In this document: positions 45,561 through 58,972 of the stretch, piece after piece | How the letters are laid out: the number at the start of each line of letters is the position of its first letter | How positions within the stretch are numbered: position 1 is the first letter of the stretch | Origin: Blastomyces gilchristii SLH14081 | Taxonomy: Eukaryota; Ascomycota; Eurotiomycetes; Onygenales; Ajellomycetaceae | Assembly: GCF_000003855.2 (NCBI RefSeq) | Contig: NW_003101674.1 | Location: 25,378-89,377, forward strand | Direction: 5' to 3' | Length of the DNA: 64,000 nt | Notes under the pieces: generated by a model | What the model was told of the DNA's origin: nothing | The model's database searches: none | The model's input: the letters and a program-made list of their open reading frames with translations, nothing else | Program-made: the position numbers and the translations under genes

Positions 45561-48500
45561 AAGTCCTTGACTGAGTAGATAGAAGATGAGTTGGTGGTTG
45601 GTGATCGGGATGGGATACTCACTCCTATTTCCTGGTTCTATTTTATTTTTTCTGGAACTTTGTGTATTCGTACACAGAAAAGTAAATGCCTGGCGGTCGG
45701 ATGGGATTGCTAAGATGTCAATTGTTTGATTATTCGATGGCAATATAAGCTATATCCACTATATATATATAGGTAGATCATTGATTCGTTGTGCAGTGTG
45801 TCTCTGAGGCTTTCAAAACTAATTCGACGAAATCTCTTCTTAATATTTGTATGTCTATATGTCTTCTGATTTTCTTTGTACACGGCTTTCTCTCTTCTTT
45901 CTAATCATCCCAGACTTGCGCAGGGTGCGTGGTTCCAGCATCCTAGTGTTATCTTATATGTATGTATATATATATATCGAACGAGAGATGCATAAAAATA
46001 GATGTGAGTTTGAACGAATGTGTCTACATGTATGTACCGATGCATGTTTTTGTGGAAATATGGCCTATATATCTGGGTTCAATTTAATCTATGTCCGCTT
46101 TTACTACGTGTACTCTTTAACATCTGTCGAGTATATTTTTAGATACGAGCTATGCATGACCAAGAGGGTTTGGTTTCGTGCATACGGAGTACATGTGATT
46201 ATAGATATTTTGATGCATAAATAAACATTTCTTATGCGTAGGACAACAAAAAGGATCCACTGGAGTTTTGTTAGAATATAGAGAAAGAAAAAAGGAAAAT
46301 CGTAATTCACAAGTTTTTTGCATCTACCCGAGTGCTGTTATTCGGACGACGTATCGTAATAAACGGATGGGACACGGAAGAAAGATACATGGCAACACAG
46401 CATTCTTCTTCCCCCAAACATCTTGTGATAGTTATCACGCATATCACATGTCGCAAATATAGTCGCCCCAGGCATCATATACATGTCAAGATAACAACGT
46501 GGGAAACATCTCACAGAGGCTCGTGGCGGGCAGTTTCGCGCATTCATGTGCGATTGGCTATTGACAAGGTACTCACTCAGTACACAAGTATTCGGCAGAA
46601 AGAGCGCGATATGCCTGGACGGTGGTGCTCTTTCAAGATCTTAGATCCACCACTTTGACAAAAGGAGCAGCAGGTTCCGAAGCTACAAATTCAGGCTCTG
46701 ATTTTCTGCAGACTTGCGCGTTCAGATTCGCACTTCGTACATGAAGATATTGGACTTGGGCTCATTGAAGTGCGGATATACGCGTGATTCACACAATGAT
46801 AGCTCCATGAGAGGAGAAAGCATGAAAACAGGGGTAAATAACGGGCAATCTAGCAGACTATCAAAAAAGATCTATGCCTGCGACCTGTGTTCGGGCGCGG
46901 TAGCATTTCATGTAAGTTAATGGCTAACTCCGAAATCCTGAAACAGGAGAGCGCATTTGATCTGTTTTAGAGGTCCAGTTCGTACAGTCACCAGGCATCC
47001 AAGACTCCTAATCTCCCCGTACTGCACACACTGCACGCTCATAGCAAGCAGGAAGCAGACACCCGTGGACCTGGACAATCCACGACGTCCTCAAGGGATC
47101 TCGGAGCGCAGCACGTGATATCTCAATTCTAGGTACTCATATCCGTGAGCTGCGAGATATCAGGACACACAAAAAAAGGGATTGACATCGGCAATGTGAC
47201 TAGGAGATAAGATTTGCCTCCTCTCCAGCAGCACATTCATGCAGAGCCAGAGCCAAAACAATTCGAGGGTCGTGGGGACACTATGGAATCTCCACGTACT
47301 AAAAAATCATTCCCAGAAATCGGCATTGCCAGGTGCCCCCTTCAATGTTTGAGAAATGGAGATCAAAACCCTGGACAAGGCTGTCCAAGGTATCAAACCA
47401 AAATAAAGGAAAAGGAGAGAAAAACCAAAACAGCCTACCCCGTCCTCCACACCATGCTCGCCGATAATGTACGCTGTATGTATGTTCTTAGTGGAGTCCA
47501 TCAGCAGCTGAAATAGGGCGTCAAGTGGATCATTTATCGAACAAATCGGGAACCCCGAGGCAGGGGGATTATTGATTCACGACGGGTGTGTGGAAGGGGT
47601 TCGTTGATCGTGCAACATGGCTGGCTGCCCAAGCAGGGCCACCTAACGTGTGATGTTTATGGAGTCTGTTTCTTGAATTGGCTGGCAGGTTGGTGAAAAG
47701 TAAAAAAAAGCCCCTTCGACAGTCCTCGTATGGCAGGTGTGAGGTGAGCTAACTACGGATACACCCTGTCTAGTTTGTGTACTGGGATCAACCCCTCTCG
47801 ATCGCCAACGGCGGCCTCCTGTTGGACCATATCTGATCCATGTGGCTACCTGTGCATCGGGTTTAAACAAGGTTGAAGCAGGCCCAACTATCGGGTTTTC
47901 AGCTCCAGTGCCAAACTACATTTCTCTTCACCTACCTACCCGCTTTAGTCCACACCGTAGTTACCCGCTCCTGTGGATTCTCTATTCTATTACTGCTCTG
48001 GATAGGGAAACATAACCATACCGAGGAAGACATGCATGTAGCATCCTAGCTCCAGAAATCCGACTGACTATTCGTTCTTGCTATCATAATTGTAACGTCC
48101 ATCCGGCGGCAAGAGATTTTAATTTTGCCACCGCATTTCTTTTCCTAAAGACTGGATGAGAATACGTCACGCCTACATGTGGCATTGTCGGAGTTGGTTA
48201 AAAAGAAAAAAAAGAAACCGTTTTGCATAATTAAGCCACAATGTGGTATTTTACATGTCCAGTAACTATCCGACTAATTGTGCATACCAGCTAGGAGGGA
48301 ACAATTAACGTGCCCTGAGAATAAAGCCAACGGACATACGTGCATCGCATCGTTGCATGTGTCAGCCCTTTCCGACCGACCATCATTTCTCATCCTGATC
48401 CTGCTCAACGGTGAAAATAATAAATACCAGCCTAACAGGGGAGGGGGGGTTTCTGAACGAATGCCACCGTTTGCTGGACGTCCGTCCTGTATGTTCTCCT

Positions 48501-49276
48501 TGTGGTCTAGATGTGGGTCGACTCGCTTGTCTTGAAGACCGTTTTCTTAGTTACTACACATATTGGCTTGGGTATCTGGGTCTACCATTATTAGCGACCG
48601 GAAGTTAGACCGTTAAAGCACTGAAATGGGCGCATTTCTCGTCTAACCCACGTTTTGAAAGCAGGCAACTTTCTATGCGTTCCTTCCCTTTTGGGAGTAA
48701 GGTTTAGGACCGGCTGAGGCTTACCGACTGGAGTTTTTGATGAGGAAAATTGATCGTCAACCTTTTTTTCCCCCCATCTTTTCGACAGAACCGGGATCAG
48801 TTGTTGAGGGCGCGCTGGCTCGCATGTGCAGGATGTCAGCAAATCCAGAGCCCCAGAACTTGGAAGCAAGGACGTGGTACTTGGGTGGGCTTCTATCTTC
48901 TTGCACAATTTTCTCCGCTTTCATCAGAAAATGATTTGAGCAGAGCTACGGAGTAGAGTTGCTGATGAATCGTCTCCGCCCGTTTTCTCTGCTAGCTAGC
49001 ACCTTGAGATTTATCCGAGCCACCAACCAATCGCTTATCGAGGCGAAGAGATCGCTTTAGAACACGCTAATAAAACCATAGCCACAAAGCTTCCCCCTCA
49101 TGGCATGGTCGTCGCTTCCATCACTTGGGAACATCGTGCAGTGTCTAGTCCTTGATTTGAAATGTCACAATCCCCTCATCGATCAGCTGGTTCGTGAACA
49201 AGAAAACTATCCAGCCAAGGTGACCCTGTTGGAAGCTGCCTTAGCGTGACGCAACTGTTGCAAAAGCGCGAGTAAC

Positions 49277-49611
49277 TGTTGGGGGTCCCGGGTCCCCCTA
49301 CCATCAGTGCACACTGGTGGTGATTGAGCTCTTTTGCCCCAGTGGCCCAACAGGTTATGAGGCCCTTTAGCATTGAGTCCCACTGGGTGTGTGCCAACAT
49401 GCTACACAGGTTCAAAGCCAGGAAGGATTAAAAACCCCAACATCAAGATCTTGCCTGGACAAATTCAGTGCCGCATGGAGAGTCAGAGAGGCCCTAGGAG
49501 TGAGCCCTAGGAGTGATCTCAGAGAGTTCACTGAGAGGAGCTAGTGCTCTGTGGTAGCTGGCACGGGGGGGATATTGGGGGGGCCCCAGGTCCCCTCTAC
49601 TATCAGTGCAC
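49277..49611 (+). repeat. Possible tRNA-derived repeat bounded by direct repeats
   Basis: A segment of about 36-39 bp (TTGGGGG...CCC...CTAC.ATCAGTGCAC) occurs at 49277-49312 and, imperfectly, at 49573-49611. Between them TGGCCCAACAGG at about 49342 fits an A box and GGTTCAAAGCC at about 49410 fits a B box exactly, at a spacing usable by Pol III. This differs from the SINE in the AT-rich part. No tail or target duplication was found. Confidence 0.35.
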
Positions 49612-52600
49612 TTAACAGGAGCAGATCTAAATTGCTATTTTTAGGAACTAGTCGGCAACCGCTTTTCTCCCCCTCCCAAAACGGAAAATTCAGGAGAAAG
49701 CCGGGGTGAATGTTGCTGGGTTTAACCCGAACTATCAAAATGGAAGCGATAACACGATTATTGAGCTTAGCTCCAGCTTTCGCCAACCCAGGTTACAGGA
49801 GTCTTTTGGAGTATGAAAGTACGATACGCGTATATTTTCCCTCCTCCCCCTCCGCTTGTTCACCAGCCAGAGGGGGGCGCCGTGCCTACTATCAATGATG
49901 GTTTCCTTCAGCTTGAATACATTCCATCGGAAGGACATTTCTCCGCCCGTAGTCTGCGAGAGAGCGTTGAATGACCTTTCAGGCGATAGCAATGCACGAC
50001 AAACACAGAATCTAGAATGGCTTGGACAATGTGCACCAGAAATGGTGGAAGCTAAGGCATGGAGGGAGATGCCTCTATCAAACAGGGTTCATTCCTCCTG
50101 TTCGCGCTGCGATTATTGAGCCAAGATATGGGGCCCGTGTTCACGTTTTTTGGAAACCATTACTGCAGTGTGGCCAGACGTTGACAATGAAGGATTGTAG
50201 CTAGGTTAGAAGGGGTTGCAGTACACCCAGTGAGCTTTTCTGCGAGGTAGACATGTGTGCACATTGTTTACTTGTCCGTGTTACTCCGCTGAAAGGTAGC
50301 CGGCTGGTGTGTGTGACGTGGCAAAATCTGGAGAATGTGATAAGGCTGTGGCAGTACAGTACTGCATTCGGAAATTCACTGCGCCATTCATGTGTGCGGG
50401 ATGTACGCACTCAATAAGTTACGAGGAGATATCACGTTGTGCATCTCAGTGGCAAGCGTCCGATAGTAGGCATGTACATGCACATGTATAGGATGCCTAA
50501 GGCTTGTGATTGCTCTGCCAGATCTGAGCGCATACTTACTTCCCTCCTGTGATCGAAGCCCTCGACTGAGATGATCCAACTTCCGTGGAATACAGCCAAT
50601 TGCGAACCTGCCAAGCCAACTGGTTCCTCAGTATCTCTTAGCCGATAGGTGGTAGGCATCTCGTTCGGTTGCCTCGAAATCAATAGCACAATGCCAATAA
50701 ATGGATTCAGGAGATGTGGTTGGCTGAAATATGGATAAACGAATGGCTAAATGTAGGTTAGCGGGTGAGCTACGAAGGGGAATAGGCGACGGAAAAGGTG
50801 GTTACAGCTCATGTGCTGAGAAATAGATCTAGGGAGGAGAGCTAAACAGCATCTAGGGGTGGCAAGATTTGTCAAATTATCCCTCCAAGGGGTTTTTGAA
50901 GAGAACATACAGGGGTAGTTTCTCAGGGTTGGTTTTGAAAATTACCTCTTTTTTTTTGGCAAAAAGGGGGATGAATATACCAGGGCATCCGAGATGCGCG
51001 CAGCGAAAGCCATGCTGTTGGTATCCGCCTTTGAAACAATATAGGATAGGTAGTTATTCTTCGGCATAGTTGTAGCTGATGGCATTCCGTTGGGAGAGAG
51101 GAGTCGGAAGACGACATGGCCAAACACCGGCCAAAACCAACAACTTCGAACTCAAAGAGTTCTGCATCCGTGCATCCACAAGACTTGACACCGCTAGTCT
51201 AACTATTCATTCTGATCCTCATGATAAAAATGAGCCTGGCTTGGGCACTCCCCCGCATGGAACCGGCTTTGCACAGGCACAACGAATCTCCAGCACTCTG
51301 TACTGTCCAATATCAAAATGGCGGCATTTAGACCTCGGCCAGTCAATGCACATTGGTTCATCCTAACTGCGGAGTACTTGAGAAGTTGAGAGCCCCTGAG
51401 GGACAGGACAGATGTGACAAATCTTTTCTTTTGGGGTCGATCCGCTTCATGTTTGCGTGACTGTGTCCTCATCCTGATAATATCCATCGGTAATCGCCGC
51501 AAAGAGGAGCATATCATTACCTCTCTTCAAACAAAAAAAAAAAAAAAAAAACCCGTCTACGCCACTCGCGGCGGGTTGCGCTAACGATCCGCCAGTCAAA
51601 TTTTCGAGGGACTCGACCTTTTCAGCCCGGCGGACTGGCGACTTTGCGCGTGTCAAAGCATCGCGCTTTGGTAGTCATCAGCAGCCATCATCAGTATAAA
51701 ATATCCGGTCAAGCTCCGCCTCGAAAATTGGACTCAGTTTTACCAACCAATGATATCGCCTCTACAGATGGGACCAAGGTCATCAGCCAATTATTGGTGC
51801 TCTCTGGAAAACGGTTTTTCGAAGAACCTTTTAAGGTTTGTAAGGTTGAGCAGGTTTTGTCCGAATAATTGTTATTTGCGCCGTCTGCTAGTTCGAGGTC
51901 TCAGGGCAATATTCAACGACCACATCGCTTTTGGCCTGAGCGTCTATGCGGCAACCCATTTCAACAACAATGAAAGTCAGGTTGGGTTCGGCTTTGAAAA
52001 AGATGCGCAAGGGAGGAGAACAATTGTCAGAGCTGGCCTGAAATTATTTCATATCCTGGAAGCAGCTGAGATCGATTGCAGAGAGCCAATAGTAAGCAAG
52101 GCGCCTCAGCGAAGCCTGAAATTTTCCTAGCCTGCCTCAGGCGGCAAATTGTGGCGTCCGCAACTCTTCCTTCGCAGTTCCACTCTGATCAGCCACAAGT
52201 GATCCACCGAGGCGTTGGCGGTTGAATGCTGCTAGGTGATGTGGAATACCAGACGCCCCGCAGCCGATCCTCAACGAGTGGTCAACACGATGCCACCTAG
52301 GTGTCGTTGCTCAAACAAAATTCGAAAGCCATTATTGGCCAATCCCATGCATGATGGATAGTTGTATGTACCCAGGTATATCTAAGCTAAGACGCCACTG
52401 ATTCCACCAATTGGTCCGGCTAAAGAACTGCAGTCAGCAATATCTTCAGCACCCCTCAGGAAGTTTAATCGAACTATAGTCGCATCACTACAAGCGCGCC
52501 AGCGATTATCCCTCGCCAGAGAACGACTGGATGATTTGGTGGCCCAGCTCCAGTTGTGCCGGCGGGCCAGACCTGCTGTCAATATTGCTCAATAGTGATT

Positions 52601-55600
52601 CGACAAATCTTTTCGCGTGCACGGACTGAGAGACTTTTTTTTTTTACTTTGACTTTTAAAGTGCAACGGTGCAGTTCTAGCGCTCCACCACTCAGATGCT
52701 TTCCCCATAGCTCCTCAAACACTCAAGTCACGGCCCACGGGAGTACAATACCCCAAGGCCAGCTCGGTTTTCCTCGGCTAAGAGGATGCTCGAGAAAGAA
52801 AGCTTCTCTTTCCACTACTGCCGCCATCTGCCACATCATGTATGTTCCCGATTCGTGCAGGATGAACCTCATATTAAAAAGCCGATCGTTCGATTCCTTT
52901 TATTCTTCCGACCCTGCAATAATATCCTCAATTATGCATGGGTTTGACGAACGGTTGCGCTTGGTGCGGTGTGCTAAACAATAATTGCTTTTAGGTCCAT
53001 ATGGCGTGGGGATCAAGCTTCCAATTTCCTGAAATGGAATAGCAACTCTCATGAGGTTGAAAGAATGAGAACATAAAGCATGGTGACCCATGTTGCTGCC
53101 ATGCATGGATTGAAAGGGGGTTACGCATAGTATTGAGAAGAATACCTAGTACTTTGGGTGAGGAGTAGCGAATTACTGGGACCAAAACCGCTCGGCAAAT
53201 CATCAGGGGAGAACAGGAACCCAGGTCAGCGGCTTTAAAGACCAATAATAACCTAATAGTTTCAGCAGATAACATGAGGAGCGAGAAAGAAATTGTCTTG
53301 GATACCCGTTTTCCAGTTTACCTTCAATGGTCTCTGCAGCAGATCGCTTTTTTTCTTTTTAGAAGGCCTCAGATCTGAAAAATGCGGAGTCGTTGATTAC
53401 TTTCTGCCAGAAGCAACTGAACCGGGGGAGCCGTTGGTTCCAATAATGGTTGCATCCACCAAGCAAGGCACCTGGAAACGGCTCCTATAACCCGGGCGTA
53501 TGGAGGATTTACTAACTACGGTTGCAAAATAACGACCGTCATCATTTCCGACTTTGGCCCAACTAAAACGCATGATCAATGCTTCAATGGCCATTCGAGG
53601 AGGACCATGAATTGATGCGAATGGCAGGCCCCCAGGCGGCTAAATCGTATCAGGATAATTTGGCATTGAGCATGGAACTAAGGCGGATTACCAGTAGAAT
53701 TGAGGAAACCAGCTCTCGCAACGTATGCGTAAAACAACTTTTGATTTTCTTAGTCAACAAGCATTGCAACGCCAATAAGCACTAGCAAGCCTCCACCATC
53801 CCAAACGCAACGGCTGAGTTGACGATTCTCGATATGGCCCTGTCGGAACACTCGGTCTCTTCCCCCTCCCGAGAAGGAGAAGAGGGAGTGATCATATCAA
53901 GGAAGCCTCATCCAATCAGCCGCTAGTATAAGTGTCTCGGGACGTTTTCATGACCTGCATCTGCACAGAATATAGGTGTGAACTAGCTGTTGGGACTCTT
54001 AGCTCAATCAACTCTCCTTGCGTGTCAAGGGGATGATTCCGTGGCCAGTGGGGGAACTATCATAGTATCGCGCAAAAAAAGCCCCATCAACACGACACCT
54101 TGGAAAAGAGGCATTGGTTCAGCATGGAGAAATCCTACAATCTGGTAATGAGGGGGCCGGGTTCCCAGGTTATATCCCTTCTTCCTTTCTCTCGAGTCTC
54201 TGCTAGTAATTTCTCTCGCCGCATTCCAGGGTAGAGACCGTCAACACTCTGATAGCAGTGAAACCGACTTTGGTTTGGAAACTTCCCGAAGCAGATAGCC
54301 AGAAAACAAGGTGATGCTTGATAGCTAATTAGCACAGATAAAATACGCCTTAAGTCGGAGTTAAATCCCTCGCTATGCTACTATGGCGGTCTAAGAAGCT
54401 AGCCTAGGTATGGATGATGCGCTGATCACTTTATTACAGGCCCATGTAACATCATGTCAGTGGTAGCAAAAAGAGTGGATTTTCCTTTTGCAGCCACAGT
54501 GAAGGCTCGGTAATGTGTATCGATTTTGTGGTGATGGCTCAACACACCCCCAGGAAATATACAGTCTTCGCCTGATAAATGATGATAATGATAGATATAT
54601 TTGCACGTCTACCTGCACATTTAAGACGTGCAGCATATTAGCGACCAGAAATCGTTTTCTACGCAGTCTAGTGACAAAACATAGCCTGATTTAGCTACCA
54701 CAGCTCAGATTGACCCTGAGTTTCATGGTCGAATAAGAACCGGGCACCATATCCCTGCAAACTCAGACGGTCTATGACGATTGATTAAGCGATCTTCCCC
54801 GCCTAGTTAGCGCTTGAGGGTCGCCGGCTGGCACTAAAAGTCGTTCAATTTCGAATTTTTGAATGTTCGATCTACCCGATCAGAAACTGATGTTTTCTCG
54901 GCGCAGCAACGCTTGTTGCTAGCTTGCTCCACAGGAATGGCTGGCCTGCTGGTCATCTCACGCTAAGGGTGATGGCTGGCTGAAACGGTTGAAAATCGCA
55001 TGGAAACTCCGCGCTGTAAAACAACGCCTTTTTCCCTCTTAGCTTTCATTTCTTTTTCCTGTGAGTGGAATCAATTGCACTGGAGTGGAAGTCGTTGGGA
55101 CAGTTGCCACCAGCACCAGAGAAAGAATTCATGCGCAGGAACAGGGGTCTTTTTGAGTCGCTTGTCTCTACTACGGACTGGGCCAAAGTTTGCGAGTATC
55201 TCAATTGAGGGGGGGCGAATTGGATTTCTGTCTCGCAGTGTCTAGTTGTGGCTGTGACCACTGACCAGCAACATACCCTGGTCAGCTCAAAAAGTTGCGT
55301 TCTTCTAGGCTACGGTTGTGGTTGTGTCAACTTCACCGAACATGTCAAGGAAAAGAGAAAGAGATTCGGAGCAATCAGCCATCCCTCTAAAAGTATGTAC
55401 AGTAGTTACATTACATGTACGGAGTACCATCCATCCGTCCCTGAGCAGAATTAGGGCCCCAGCCATTGGCCGCTCGGTCCAGGACTCTGGTGTGGCACCT
55501 CGACCAAATCACGTATATCTCGGCATCATCATCCATTATTGGCTGCGCTCTCGAGCTCCGGTATCGACGCTAACTGGCTGTTGTTAGGGTTTGCTGCCTT

Positions 55601-57184
55601 TGGACCCCACCCACTGGCGCCCTTGGTCTCTATTCCTGGGGCTAATAAATCCTTGTGATGTTCAAGCGGGTGAGCCGTGGAAGGGCCAGGGAGATCCTCC
55701 TTTTTCATATTCTCTCGATTTTCGCAAAACATCCTTTGGCGCCCGGAGGCTCGCACCAGCGCCAGATCCATGCACCCGAGCCACAGTGAGATCAGGAGAG
55801 AAAGGGGAGGGAAGGGGAAAAAAGCGATTGCCATCCTCAAGCCGGCTTTGGTCCTTTCTCAAAGCATTGCGGCTTTACAAGCTGTTGGTAGCAACGGGTT
55901 TGCTTGTGCTCTAAGTTAACTGTTAATCCCTGGATTTCGTCTGAGCCCCATCCTTTTTTAGGCCTAGTCTTTCTTTCTTAAGTTATTTTTGAAATCAATG
56001 TGAATCATAATTTGTGTATTGGATTATTTTTTCCTCAGAGCCCCGTCATCGAGCACAGTACATGCTCCCCAATGCCCTCAAGGCCAAATATGGCAGCATT
56101 GTCCGCTTTGAAATCGGCCCCCAGACTTCGCAACAAGGCCATGAAATTGCGCAACTTAACCACGAACGGGTAATTGGAATGCAATCGTACTGATGAAACT
56201 TTGTATGACGGCCAGCTTTGATGGAAAGATGACTATTACCACCCCCTTGCTGCTGAATAATGAATCAAACCCTTTTGATGAGCTGGACTCAAAACCAAAA
56301 TTTCCAAGTTTTCCTTTCACTTTTTTTTTCTTTCTCTTAGATCTCAGCATCATTTATTTCCATCACGAAGCGTTTCAGGAAGTTAAGAATTGTCATTGAC
56401 GTAGTTGACGTAAAGAAATCGGACTTGGCTATTCCGTATAGTATCTGGACATACTATGGACAGTACCCTGTTTGACACCAGCCACCCAACCCCACCAACC
56501 CAACAACAAACAGCCAGCTACCAAAGCAAGGTTGTCAGTCCCGTTGCTCTTCTTCCTCCTGCCAACAGTGTTTATCAATCGGTTCTGGGAGTTTGACGGT
56601 AATGCAAGAAAGCCATCACCAACCCAGCCCACCGAGATCTCCCTGTGAAAGAGGCGAAGCCGATGGTGGGTTCGAGTCAAAGAACCACGCTATTCTCAAA
56701 CATGGGTATATGCTGCTTTGTATGACCCCGGGGAGGGGGAGGGGGGGAGAATAATAATAATAGTGTTGGGCGGCGTTTCCGAATCATCGTGCAAGCATGG
56801 CTGGCCCCCTGCATGCCTGAAGTGAACATGAGGATTGCGATAGTTCCACGCCTTACTTTCTTCCTCCTCCTCCTCTCCTCAGAGAAACGAGAGTGGCTGG
56901 GATACTCTGCCGATTCCTGGCAGATTTCTGTATGTACTGTACTTACTTGTACCTTCGGCCCCTAGTACGCATTTGTCAGATTATCACGTAGCAAAGAGTG
57001 AACAGCGTAACCAAAAGAAGAACAAGAAGAAGGAAAGTAAAAAAAAGCAAAGGGGTTCTTCCCGTCGGCTGCACCCTGTCACTGGGACTGGGAAGAAAAC
57101 AGGGGGTTAGAACTTAGCAGGAGGAGGGAAGAAGTTAAGTTACCATTAATCATGTTACCAGACCATCGAGCCCAGACGCAGGGC

Positions 57185-57185
<1 letters not shown>

Positions 57186-57235
<50 letters not shown>
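57186..57235. repeat. Run of 50 T
   Basis: An uninterrupted homopolymer of 50 T. Further T-rich tracts occur at 57645-57660 and 57690-57736. The exact length is prone to sequencing error. Confidence 0.95.
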
Positions 57236-57238
<3 letters not shown>

Positions 57239-57997
57239 TTTATATTATTATTGTTATAATATCGTCTCCTTTTTTTCGCTTCGTTTTGCTAGCTCAAGCG
57301 CAATGGAATCCTGACCCACGGCCCCTTAGCCGCTAGACTGCCAGTCTGCCAGTCGCAATGGTCCGCCTCAACCGTATTTCGTGCACAACATCCATTTTGC
57401 TAGCCTACCCTTGTTGCGAATCATCGCATCCCTGTTTTACGATGGCAAAACGCAAGTCCCCACGATCTGGAAAAGGTGTGTCCGTGTGTGTGCCACCATA
57501 AGGAGTGACAGCCAACCGGCGTATGGTATCATTGGTAGAGGCTGTTACTGTACGTAACGACCGGCGGGAACCTGGGCCTTCAACCCACAAGTCGATGAAA
57601 CTAACTGCTGAATCAGTTTTGAGCTTTGTGGTTCCTGTTCTTGCTCCCTTTTTTTTTTGGCTTTCTTTAATAATATTTTATGCTTTATGCTTCTTTTTTC
57701 TTTTTTTTTTTTTTCTTTTTTTTCTTTTTTTTTTTTAAACAGTGCATGGCTCGGCTTCGTTGGGTGGTGGGAACCCTCCTTTTTTGACTTTTGCCCCCGT
57801 TCCCTGTCTCGTCTCTGAGTTCGATGTTGGCTTGGATCCCCCAAAACGGACGACGTAAAGTTAAACTGTGTACGACTAAAACTGTATGAAGGTGGTAGTA
57901 GGTATGTATAAGGTGTGCAGGCATTGCAGGCACGAGAGGTGTGTTTTCTGCATGTGGCTATTATGTATCGTGCAAGTAGTCTGCAAAATACATACAT

Positions 57998-58100
57998 GGC
58001 ATCATCATCATCAGCATCATCATCATCACTCTGTGTGTGTGTAGTTAGTCTGTCTGTGTCTGCGCACGTATCCAAGTACATGTACATGTACATACAAGGC
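57998..58100. repeat. Simple-repeat cluster upstream of flbD
   Basis: An (ATC)n tract at 57998-58028, a TG-rich tract (ctctgtgtgtgtgtag) at 58030-58045 and repeated palindromic GTACAT units at about 58076-58095, within 100 bp. Confidence 0.9.
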
Positions 58101-58972
58101 GCATATTCTCGTCTGGCATCTGCTTCAGCTGTTATCTATCCAACTCTCCCCTCCCCACCCCCCCCTTTCAGGTTGAGGAGTTACATGATACATGCAAGGA
58201 GGAGGGACATAGGCCCTGCTCTGCCTTGTCTCCCCCCCAACATGTCTTCTTTTGCATTTCCTAAAAAGGGTCCCTTGTTTGCTTCTTGTATCAGAAAAGC
58301 CGAAGAAACTTCCAGTTTGCATGCTTCAAAACGTACCTTCAAGCGCTTCTTTTACATCTGCAGTGTTGTTTGAAGATCCATTTTCGCCTCGTGTCTTAAA
58401 AAGACTCAAGCGTGACGATCTCAGATCGAATCTGGCTTGTGGGGTTCTGTCATCAGCAGCAGGAAAAACAAAGCAAAAAGAAACTTTGATAACTAACTAA
58501 CTACCCTTCCTTCGCCCCAGGCCCTAAATCAGGTTGGTCTAGTTTCGTACACTTGTATCGGCTTGTTCTGTCCGGCGCACTATATATGAATCCGCCCACG
58601 CCCACCGCCCACTCGTGAGTTGAGACGCTTTTCCCCTCTTGCGCACTCCGCCGAGTGAGTGGGTGCTTTGCTTTACTTCTTCTTGTCCTAGCCACGCCCC
58701 ATCCATCTATATAATAATTTATTATCATGATAATACCCTCCCATTATTACTCCCCCTTTAACTATAGACCTACCTATCTATATCTATTTCACGTAATTAT
58801 TGTATTATTGGGCAGGGAGACTAATTCGCTCCTGCTTAGAATTAATACTTACATCTTCTTCACCCTTCTCCTCCTGAAACCACAGTGGAGCTACGCTTCT
58901 ATTGGCGGGACTATCAAAGCAATTGTTTTATACCCGACCATACTTGGTCCTTTTGTGCAATCCTTTGGAACG

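Larger units (their letters stand above)
45561..58972. other. Long intergenic region and flbD upstream region
   Basis: About 13.4 kb without a recognisable gene on either strand. Open frames are short, overlap on both strands and match no family I know. The longest apparent ones come from low complexity (57545-58093, minus strand) or lack an ATG. 51640-52130 is the least unlikely place for a small spliced gene but gives no recognisable product. Direct repeats and Pol III-like boxes occur at 49277-49611. Most of this may be regulatory or UTR sequence of flbD. Confidence 0.5.

Noticed and set aside
45847..46224. A 125-codon ORF downstream of the OGT-like gene
   Set aside because: It starts with TTG, is rich in Tyr, Ile and Cys from TA-rich sequence and shows no family resemblance.
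57545..58093. A 182-codon lysine- and serine-rich ORF on the minus strand
   Set aside because: It is made by T-rich and ATC tracts read on the opposite strand (Lys and Asp runs). It has no domain and overlaps simple repeats.
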